A program made the position numbers and the translations under genes. Shown here one piece after another: positions 46,501-58,500 of a DNA stretch of 64,000 nt. This DNA comes from Choristoneura fumiferana (taxonomy: Eukaryota; Arthropoda; Insecta; Lepidoptera; Tortricidae). The DNA is taken from NCBI RefSeq assembly GCF_025370935.1, contig NC_133472.1, positions 9,585,831 to 9,649,830 of the forward strand, given 5' to 3'. How positions within the stretch are numbered: the stretch's first letter is position 1; each line of letters starts with the position of its first letter. The notes under the pieces are model-generated. The model was not told the DNA's origin. It worked only from the letters and a program-made list of their open reading frames with translations, and ran no database searches.

Positions 46501-49500
46501 TTCTGCTCGAGATGGCGCATAAACTCTGCCTCGCTCGGAAGCAGGAACAACACCGCCTCGCCGATGTTGGAGGCGCGCCCCGTGCGTCCCACCCTGTTAA
46601 TAGACTTATTAAAGCTGGGTTTTTCACACTGGGGCACGAGTAAAATTATTCGACTAGCAATAAATACATCGCGCGCCGTGTATAATCCATCACAACAGAC
46701 ATAGTTCGGTAGCCCCGCAATTTAAAGGTACTCGGATTATGAAAACCTGCCATAGAGGATGCAACACTTAAATAATTGTACGCATCATGATATTAATTTG
46801 CAATTATCTAAAAAAGTATATCATCATCATCATCATCCCAGCCTATATATGTCCCACAGTGGTGGGCACAGCCTCCTCTCACAATGAGAGGGCTTGGGCC
46901 GTAGTTCCCACGCGGGCTCAGTGCGGATTGGGAACTTCACACACACCATTGAATTGCTTCGCTGGTTTGTGCAGGTTTCCTCACGATGTTTTCCTTCGCC
47001 GTAAAGCTCGTGGTAATTTTCAAATGTAATTTCGCACATGAATTTCGGAAAACTCACAGGTGCGAGCCGGGGTTTGAACTCACGATCCTCTGCTTGAGAA
47101 GCGCTAGGTCAAACCACTAGGCCACCACAGCTCGGAAATAAAAATAGATAGTTTTTACGCATGCTTGAAAGTTTAAAAAACGCGGTGTGTGGAAAATCCT
47201 GTGTTTACCGCTACGACGATATAAAAAACCGGCCAAGAGCGTGTCGGACACGCCTGAAATAGGGTTTCGTTGCCATTACGAAAAAATTAAGTAATATTTT
47301 ACAAAGGATTTCGTATTTGGTTCGGAATATTCGAAGTTTAGGTATATTTTATACCTTAGGCTGCCGTTTAGTCTTAAACTTTTAATAATTCTCACGAAAC
47401 ATTAACCGTTATAGTTTTCGTTGTAAGTTTGATATACTTACTACCATCCTGAATTTTTTCAAATTTTTCCACCCACCCGTTTAGATTTTAGAAGGGGGGG
47501 CGCTCGATTTTAATGAAAATTCGCACTTTAAAGTTGAATATTTTGCAAACAAAATTAAATCAATGAATTGAAAAATCGTTTTAGCAACCCCTTAATGGAT
47601 TTAAAAGACCTATCTAACGAGATTCCACACTACAAGGTTGGATGAGAAAAAAAAAATCACCCCCACTTTACGTCTATTGGAGGTTCCCTGGGTTACGGCA
47701 TCACGCGTGAACGGCTGGACCGATTTCGCAAAATCTTTTTTTGTTGTATTTGCTGTCGTCAGGAGAAGGTTCTTATAAAAGAAGATTTAGAAAAATAAAA
47801 ATAAACTACACCAGGGCGAAGCCGCGGGCACCAGCTAGTCTTTTTTTATAAAATAATTATGCTTGCGTTTTCACGCCTGAAGGAAAGCGAGGATGAGGCC
47901 TACGATGGAGAACGCTTGGCTAGTAAATGCTCATTCACCCTGGACTTGAAAGCGACCAAATTGTAGTGTTCAGGAAACACAGTCGCAGGCGGGGAATTCC
48001 ACTTTTTTGCTGTGCGGTTGATGAAGGAAGAGCGAAAACGCTTTGTGCGGATTTTGGGAACACTGACAACGTAAGGGTGGAGACCCCGCCTACTTCTGGT
48101 CGACCTGTGGAAGAAAGGAGCAGGTGGAATAAGGTCGTGCATTTCCGAAGCACACTCTCCGAAATGTAGCCTGTAGAATACCGACAGGGAAGCCACTCTT
48201 CTGCCATGATGAAGGCTCTGACGACAAAACGCCGATGAGCCTCTTCGCTCGCTGTTCTACCGAGTCCAAAGCAGCTAGCTGATATTCAGCAGAACCGTCC
48301 CAAAGGTGGCAGCAATACTCCATGCAGAAACGGACTTGGACTCGGTAAAGACCAATGAGCTGGTCCGTAGTGAAGTATCGCCTAGCCTTGGATAGGATAC
48401 CAAGCTTTTTCGCAAGAGGTCTAGGAGCTGAAGGTGGTCAGATATTGGTACAGGCAGACCTCTAATAGTTATATATACATTATATTGAATTTAATTCTTT
48501 ATTCAGTCTAGTAACACTAACTAATAAAACACATACCTGTGTACATAGTCGGTGACTGAGCCCGGAGCGCAGTATTGCACTACCAAGTCAACTCGAGGCA
48601 CATCTAAACCTCTTGCCGCTACATCCTGTAGCAACAAACAATACATATTACTGGTACGATCAAGGACTTTAATTCATGAGCCACCATGGAATCTTTTCAA
48701 AGGAAAAGTCATTACTATTTTCATTGTTAATTAATGCGATGTCACTATGACGTTTACTGTGAAATGGTTCCATGGTGGCTCATGAATTCGTCCTTGACCG
48801 TACAATCGAGCAAACTGAAATGCGCTCCGGGATTTTACGATTATTTCTTTGACTTTGACAATATTGAATGTCAACATGCCATGTATATTAACTCGATTCA
48901 GTTTCTTCGATTTTAATATACTTCGTTTTTTTTAGAATTAGAAAGAAGGTAAGCGATCTTGACGTGTATTTTTATTGAAAACACTTTTGAAAAATAAGTC
49001 ACAGCAAATAGTAAAAATTAGCAAGGACATAATAAATTGAAAATACAAACTGAAATATAGATGCACAGAAAAACCATAAAAATAAGACCAGCACTGGGAA
49101 TCGAGCCCAGGTCCTCGGTATTCCGTACTGCTTGCTATACCGCTACACCACTGATAGTGATAGTGGTGTAGCGGTATAGCACGCGGTCGATAAAAAGACT
49201 CGTCAAGATTTTTTACTCTTTTTCTATTTGCTAAAAGAACGAAATATAGTTAGCGAAACTATTAAGAAGAAAAATGCAAAAAGAACACCATTTATTAAAG
49301 TTGGTCTTAGAGTAGGTAAAGCAATTAGTCAAATAAATAATTACGTAACGACTGTAACAAAGCAACGGAGAGAAACTAAAGGTTGCTAGCATCAAAAAAC
49401 CAATGAGCAGTGGACTTCATTATATATGACATTGCAATAACTTATATCCATCATCCAATTGAACTGATTAAATACCGAGAATAAGTGCAAATTAAAGCAA

Positions 49501-52500
49501 TAAATAAACATACACAGTTAACAACATAATTGCATATTTACCGCAACTACTTCCGATCAATTACTATTGTACATTGATTGTGCTCTTTAGTGAGAAAGAT
49601 TCCACGAAAACAGTTTTTAAAAAGCCAATGCATTCTGCACGGCACAGAACTAGTATTGTTTTTTGCTTGGTCAAGCAATTAACTTGTATTAGTTTTCAGC
49701 AAAAAATAACAGCTGACTCGATCACGTGAATAGGTAAGTACATATATAATATTCATTATTGTTTTTTCCTTTATTAGTCCCAGGCCGATTTTGTTGTTAT
49801 TAGAATTTAATTACTTTTTAATGGTGATTAAGTTTGTAAAGATATGCATCTCATCATTACATTTATTTCTTTGAAGCGTATCGCCACATATTTCATAAAT
49901 TATATCCATCCTTTCTTAAAACTGACAGTTTTTCTCTGTTCTTCTTCCATGTAAGGTACTTTGGCCTATTGTGGAGCCGTGATTTCATACACTAGCTGTA
50001 CTTTCATAGATCAATTTTATAAATAGAGATGTACTGGTCATGGCTTAAAATTACTGTATTACCTACAACACCTGCACAGCACAACCGTAGATGACTAAAA
50101 CCCCAAAGCGAAATTGAGCTTATCTTCAAACTCGGGTAAATCCAATTCTGATTTTTTTTAAGATTTTAGTTTTAAATAAAAGGGTAAAAAAATAGTTATG
50201 TTACAATTTTATCGGATAAGTGTAATTCCGTGTGGCTTTTGAGAAAAATACAGTTAAAATCATAACGTTTTATCAAAATCAGATAAATCCATATCACAGT
50301 TTTTTTTTCATACGTAGGTAAGTCCATCCAAAACCAATAAAATAAAGAAGTTTGTTATTTTTTTCTTCAACAGTTTTTTTTTTCCAAATCTAGAATCCTG
50401 AATCCAGAGGCCGTATTGCCTAACATTTTTGACGCTCGCGATCGCAATGAAATGACAGTTTAAATCAAAATTTTACAAATCTACACTAAGTTTTTTCAAA
50501 AGCCAGATAAATTACAATCGATTAAATCAAATGAAGGTAAATGCAATCAACATTTTTTAATTGTAAAGAATGAATAGTTTTAATGCTGAATTTTCCGAAC
50601 AGGATCGCTTTCTTTGATGCTTTAGCCATAATAAAAAAATAATGCCTATCAAATCACCGAATGAACTTTATAATAAATAATCTCCCAAATAGTTAGAGTG
50701 GATTATCTGAGTTTGAAGTTAAGCGACTCAATTAGCAGCATTCTTACACACTAAGCAACCGCCTATTATCCGTGAACACTGTTTCTATGTAGGTACAGTC
50801 GAACAAATTGAATCATGGCCCAGGGTGGAACCTTTTAATTATCAATTGCACTATGATTTCCTTGACAAAAGTATGAGATGTCAACATGACATTAGTAGCA
50901 CAAAGGTTCCACCCTGGGTCATGATTAAATTTGTTCGACTGTACAATCACGTACAGTAAACTCTTGCTCTTCGTCAAAAAAAAACTCGAAAAGATAGAAT
51001 CGAAATGCATCCTATGAACAACAAACATGTATAGATCTATAGACAATTTATTTTTGTACCGGTCGGTGTGGAGCGCGGCGTAGCGGCGCTTACAGATGTA
51101 ATAAATACAGATAATGGTAGTTAATCGACGCGTATTGTGGCAAGCTGGGAGCCGACGGAGGCAGATGAATGACCAACTAATACGACTCAAACAACAATTA
51201 ACTATCGACAATCAAAGGCAAGCGGTGGCGGGGCCCGGCCATTGTGGCTGGATTAAAAACGTGATCTAGTGCAGGCAGGTAGCGCTCTTCGTTCCTATCT
51301 ATGTTCGACGCCCGTACAATATTCTTTAACTTTTAATGATTTTTTATCACTTTACGCTTAGTTGGACGAATCTTTGGAAATAAAGCTGGTATAATCTAAT
51401 TATTTACTGTTATGTGCTCTGCCTACCCCATTTGGGAATACAGGCGTGATGTTTGTGTTTTTGTGTATTTACTGTTAACAAACGATCTCAAAATACTTAC
51501 TCTGAATTCTCCGTAGAAAACATATAAAAAAATAAGAAAGCAAATCTCGGTCCCAAGATACAGGCTCAGCCTAGTTTGGGGTCCGCCAGACACTGTCTGT
51601 GTTTAATAATAAATATTTTTCATTATTTCTCATTTGTCAAGTTGTGAATATTATGGTTAGTTATGGATATCATAGTAGAAACAGTAACACACTGCGTAAA
51701 GGCGACGATACGAATATTTCAACTCTCACAAAGACAAAAGTCGACGAAGTTGCCCTTGTACGCTTTACCTATTGCCTCCTAGCTCATCGCACCCTACCTA
51801 ACAGCACACTAATATTTTGTGAAAATGTGTGTTTGTATGTTTGTGTGTATGTTTGTCCGTCTTTCACGTCGAAACGCAGCGACAGATCGACGTGATTTTT
51901 GGCATAGAGATAGTTTATGGGCCAGAGAGTGACATAGGCGGAAAAATGCACAGTTAACAGCGCGCGATAACCGAATTCCACGCGGGCGAAGCCGCGGGAA
52001 AAAGCTAGTAAATACATAAATACCTACGCAAATTTGTTGTCATATTTTTTAAGTTTTTATTCGTAGCCCATAGCTTACTTACAGCAATGTGCAAATAAAG
52101 TGCAAGTACAAAAACCAGAAAAAAATGGTCTTTACTTCATAGTGTGTGTGGTATTTCTATGAAAACAACGATGTATTTTCCGAATGTGTGATTATTAAGT
52201 ACTTAATTTCCATTTTGTACCCTAATCGTGAGTCCTTACATGGTCAAACTGCATAATTCTACTTCTTAAATCTTCAATCAAAACCTATATACCTCCTACC
52301 TAGTACCCTATAGGTTTTGATGCCCACAGTGAACACGATTCAATAGGTTTTCTTGAACGCGTGAAGATGAAAACTTCATTCGTACGGTTACAACAGACTA
52401 TGACCATACCTGTGTAATGTATTTATGTATGTGTGTGTATTAATGTAATCTCGATACCTCTACATGTTATAACGTTTTAAACTTTCGTGATTCTCACTCA

Positions 52501-55500
52501 TAGTCAAAATACCATATACGGGAATTTTTACACAAGTAATATTTACCTTGACGTTTCGGCAACGTAAAACAAATTTGTCAACAATGAGTCTACTCGTGAC
52601 CACGGCAACTGTAACGTTGCCGAAACGTCGAGGTAAATATTACTTGTGTAAAAATAGTGTGATAAGTCCCGTATATGGTATTTTGACTACCTCTACATGT
52701 TCTTAAGAAAAAAAGGTTATGAATAGCTGATATACATTATAGACTGTGCTACTAAAAAATATATCAAGTGCAGCATTGCTTACCGTACAAAATAACACCC
52801 CTTTCTTCGCCTTCCGGAACTGGTCGAAGACTTCGATCCTCTGCTCGTGGGGCATTGAACCATGCAATTTGAACACATCCATCTCTACTGGCACCAGACC
52901 GCCTTCGGGCGGCGCCTGGTAGTCGATCTCGAACTCGGAATCTGAATTGTCTGATGATTCCTGATAGAAAGGAAAAGATTACAATGCGTTATTGTTATTA
53001 TACTTATTATCATATCTGTCGGCCAAGCACGCTAGCTTTTGCCGAGGGCACAAAATCTATGATATTTCGCATAGACGCTACACCCAGCGGAAAAAAGTAG
53101 GTACGTTAATAATGAAGATACCAACTGTAACTTTACATTATTTTAAAGTATATATCTATAAAAAAAAAACATTTTTGTTTATGAAAGTCTATAAAGTAAC
53201 AAACGCAATTTACAAATAACTATCAGGGCGGCTCCGCACTGCGAATTATCACCGCGCGATATTTAATCGCGCGAATTATATTCCGTGGTTTATATACCAT
53301 TTCTTTGCGATTTTTTTACCGCCAGACACGTATAAAATTCAATGTGTTACAGAATTGCAAGAAAAAACCACGCGGAAAAAATTCGAAGTGCGGACAGGAT
53401 CTTATTGCAGTGTACTTGAATGTACTGTAACGTTATTTACCTTATTTGATTTATTTTTATTCGATTTTGTTTTCTTCTTCTTCTTTTCATCCTTTTCTTT
53501 CGCTTTAGCCGACTTTCCCGTCAGCACAGTCTCTATCAACTCTGCATGATAGTCCACCATCTCCAATGTTGCCATGAACACCATCAGTTTCCCTCCTTTT
53601 TTATTCATTACACAGTGTTCTACGATAAGAGAGCATAGTGTTACCAGTCTCAACTTCATTGGCACAATAAGGAACGTCTGACTCACCGAGACTGGCATGA
53701 CGAGTTCATCCTGCTTTATGGCGGTTTGCACTGCAGCTTCATATGATGGTGCAATGTCTGGTTCATCGGGCATAACATATTCATCATCTGACTCCATATC
53801 CACAACTCCAAGTGGTGCATTAAGCACCGCTTCTGCTTTACTACTATCTTTTTTCTTGTCAGTCTCTTCAGGGAAAGGAACTGGACTTGCCGAGTCCGAA
53901 TCGGATAAGTCATCTACATTAAATAACTGCCTTGATTTGTCTTCTCTAAATGCTTTTAAACCTACAATTTATTTAAAAGTATAGCAATACAATGTTGAAA
54001 TATATTTACACATATCATATTTTGTTTTCTTTTAAAATTGACACTATATATACCTGGTTTATCGTCTTGTGTGTTATCTTGTTCACCGTCATTCTGATTA
54101 GTGTTGCTCAGATCTTCGTTTAATTCAACACTCTTAGTCTTAACAGTGGTTGCTGGTTTTTCTTTAGTTTTTGAAGGACCTGGTTTGGTTTCCTCTTTTT
54201 TCTCTTTTAATGACTTCAACGAATCAGCGACAAGTGCTTTTCCTTCTGATGAGTCAGCAAATACAGGATCCACCATTGTAATTCCAGCTAAATTTTCTAC
54301 TGCCTATGTAAAAATAATAAAATAAAATTCTAATAGAGATTTGATGCCACAAAAAAAAGTACATTACAACGAGTCCATATAACGCGTCATTTTACCCGTG
54401 CCCTCAATATTTAACCGAGCCGCAAGCGAGAGTTCATAGTTAAGTCAAGGGGAAAATGAGTTTTATGAACGATTCATACACTCTGCTTTTTACTACGATT
54501 GCGACGAAATTAAACAGAAGCATTACAAATAAATATTAATTTACAATCTTTTGCTTTTCGTGTAGCTTTAGTTCTATAATAAATAACATTATTACAACTG
54601 CATAGTTTTATAGATTTAATAATATCCATTGTTTTTCTTGACTTCCGTTAACTTCGATTAACTCGATATTTAAATTTATATTGTCTTCCGTTAACTTGAT
54701 ATCAGCTTGGTATCTTTTGTTTTCATAATGTTTTCAATATTGGACGCGAAACGCCAGCTCGTTGTAAAATTACACAAGCAAAATTTCCAACCGTGCGAGA
54801 TATTACACAAGCATATAGATACCAATGTAAGGTTTATATATTGCTGACGATCAAGCGAAAATATCCCGACAGTCAATGAGTCGTATATTACCTACGACCT
54901 GATCTTGGATTGAAGACTTACAAAAAACGAAAAATACAATTGCCCAGAAAAAAGCTAGAGTGAAAAAATGCAGGGACTTTCTAGTTTGGCATGAGGGCGA
55001 TGAAATATCTCATTCTCATTCTCATTCTATGTTTATTGTTATGAACACATGTTCAATTTTGAAATTTGAAGTTTTCTTTTAACTTTATGGCTATTTTAAC
55101 CTAGGACACTTAATCTGCCCAACCCTTTAAGTTAAACTACTAATCAATAACTATCAATCTTAAATTTAGCTATTAGTTCTATAGATGTAACTACTTGTCT
55201 TACCTTAGAAAGTGTAGCTGAAAGTAATGTCGTCTGCCGCTCTTTTGATAGGAACACTTCAGTCAAATGATGTTTTACTTCACACTTATCTTCAACCTCA
55301 CTATTTTCTGTGGACTCCTCTTCTGTATCCTGGAAGTTAGTTTTAATTTGACTTTTAACCATAGCCAGGGGGTCGTAGGTCGCGTTTTTCTTGTGTTCTT
55401 CAATAGCTGCTACAATGGCGGCTACATCCTTTTCATAACCCATTTCAAGTAATCGATCAGCTTCATCCAATACCAAACAACTGAAACAAAATTTAAAGTA

Positions 55501-58500
55501 AGAATAAGAATAAATTACCGAAATATACCTTCAAAAGAAAAACATTCATAATTTGCAGAACAGAAATCACATACCCTGTTTTTGCAAAATTCAAAGATGC
55601 CGTATGCCTTAGATGATCATTTATACGTCCAGGAGTGCCAACTAGTATACTGAGGCCTTTGCGTATCCTGGCTTTTTCTGCTTTTCGTTTCTGACCGCCA
55701 CTTAAGAGTCCAGGGACGATCCAAGTGAATGGCTAAAAGAGACTCTCCATTACTACAAAACTAAAATAATTCACAGGGAAAAAGCTTCATAGGAACAAAC
55801 ACTGTTATGCAGATAATCTCAAGAACAAACCATTGAACACTATATGTATGTATAAAAACAAATGCTTTAACACTTTTTGACAATTCTAATATCAGAAACA
55901 CAATTCTAATATCAGAAACAAATGCTTTAACATTTTTTTTACAGTTCTAATATAAAAAAAAATTAAGACAAATTTTCAAGTGACATACTAATATCCTACG
56001 GCTGTACCACATGGAGGGAAAGTATCTTAAATATTGGAGATACACAATTTTATTGAAAGAAGACTTCATTTTTAATTTTCAAAACAATTTAAACTGTATT
56101 CAAAGAAATTTGAATAATCTCCTGTCGGAACCGGGATTCGAACCCGCTAAATAGTAAAAAAAAAACATTTTGCGGTACTGATCAAAAGGCTCAATTATAA
56201 GGATTAATATTTTTTCCTAATAACATATCATCTTCAATAAAGGGAAGACTATATAATTTGACATTTAAAAATTCTGGAAAATTAATAAAATTTTATTGTA
56301 TTTTTTTTTCTAGTCTAACATTTGTAGTCGCACAGCTGAAATTGAACCTTTAGGTGCTAGAAGAATTTCTTGTTCGACTGTACAAGGCTGTCTCTGTGTG
56401 TTGTGGTCCAAAATTTATAGAATGACAACACATAAAATACAATCATTAATAGTTATATTATGTACTAGCTTATGCCCGCGACTTCGTGTGCACGGATCTA
56501 GGTTACCGTGCGGTGGCTACCGGAATAATAGGTATTCTATGTTGATCCTTGGAGTTCAAAGTATCTTTATACCAAATTTCATCAAAATCGGTTTAGTGGT
56601 TTCCACGTGAAAGCGTAACAGACAGACAGACAGATAGACAGTTACTTTCGTATTTATAATATTACACACACAAAACACAAACATCACACCTGTATTCCCA
56701 AATGGGGTAGGCAGAGCAGAGCACACAAAACATTACCGCTTCAGAGCCACTTTTAGAAATTTTGGGTCTAAAGTTTGACAAAAAAGGTACAATAGTGACA
56801 GGTTGCTAGCGTTTCGCCTACATAATATTAAGTAGGGATTAATCTAACCTTAACCAGTTTAATAAACAATTCGTAAGTCTGCACAGCAAGCTCTCTAGTA
56901 GGCACCACAACTACCGCTCTAATGCCATCAAGCCGGTTTATTTTCGGTCTTATTGCCTGCAGCCCTTCCACGATAGGTAATGCATAAGCTAAGGTTTTTC
57001 CAGAACCAGTCTGTGACCTGAAAAGATTTGGTTAAAATAACTTTCTGAAATGTGGAAACAAAGTCTCCTGGTGTGACAGGAGGCCTTTGCCCAGCAGTAT
57101 AGCAGTGCATAATACAGCAGAGAAACAAGACAAGCTTTTTATGGCTTTTTAATATGGCACAAAAAACTCTATAAATATAAATATACATAATATTTTTAAA
57201 AACACACAGCAGCTATAATTATAGATGGAAACAATTTAGTATAGCCACCTAAGACCCCTAAGACTTTACTTGATTGTCATTAAGTTTAAAATTCTTTTCG
57301 TTTCAGGAAAATAGGGCTGAAACATAATTTCGCTGTGCACATTTTACAAGTAAAGTCATGATTGAACACTAAAATAGGCCATAAACCCAATAGATAATTA
57401 GCAAAGAAAGTAACTGACAAAAACTTTCCTATTCATGGATTCTTATTATCATTACCTGTAGTATAGACAAATATATATACAAATATTGTCAAATTATGAA
57501 ATTGAAATTTACATTGATGAAATTTTAATAACAGTAGCTGTTGCTTGCAACTCTGTCTGCACAAAAGAATGATGGGCAAAAATGTATGGTACCCATACCC
57601 AGCCCAATCACCAATAGAATTAGAATGTATGTAGGCTTATTGACCACACTAATTGCTGTAATTATTATTATGACAACTAGACTGTGAAGGCTGGGAGAAA
57701 AATGGTCAAAAATGAGTTGTATATATGGGAAATAGCATGGCAACGCATGCGGGGCACAGCTAGTGTATAAACATTGTGTGTGTGTGTGTATATTTGAAGG
57801 CTGATGATAACTCTCTTCTCCGGGGTTTTTCAAGTTTGTCCCCATATTAGAAAATTAAGCTTATGTCACTAGCATTTGGTTTATCTCTACCCTGTGCAAA
57901 CTACTAACTATAAAAACTATGCTAAATCCTTCCCAGGCGCTCAAAGCATCTCCATATAAAATTTTATCTTAATTGATTCAGCAGTTTCAGTGTTAAGAGG
58001 TAACTGACAGACAGAGTTACTTTCTTGTTTATGGGTGGATCAACTACTTGTTGTTGTTATTCTGTCCCATCAGCGAGGGGACAAAAGTAGTACAGTTTAA
58101 TAGCAGAAATGTTGTGTCACATTATACTAACATGCTTATTAGGTGACCAATTATAGAAGGGGCTTAAAACTACCACAAAAATGCATTTTTGGCAAATTTT
58201 TATAATTATAAACTTACAGTTTAAAGAGTGACTTAGAAGAATGTAACTACAGCAACGAGTGACAAGAAAAAGTTGATCGACCCTTATAATAAAAGAGAGG
58301 ATAAGGATATGAAATACTGCCTTGCCTTCTCATATTAACCAATGTACACTTAAAGAAGCTAGGTTCCATACTGGGGTGGAACCTGTTCACTGTAAATGCC
58401 ATGTTGACATTCCAAATATCTGCCATAGAAATTAAAGCAAAATTGATGCTAGAAAGGTTCCATCCGGATACATCATTTACTTTCCTCAACATTACTTGTT

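Noticed and set aside
47927..48169. Plus-strand ORF in DDX31 intron 9
   Set aside because: Antisense shadow of the Jockey-group LINE reading frame.
51784..52017. Minus-strand ORF
   Set aside because: Lies in a dispersed repeat end with no coding signal.
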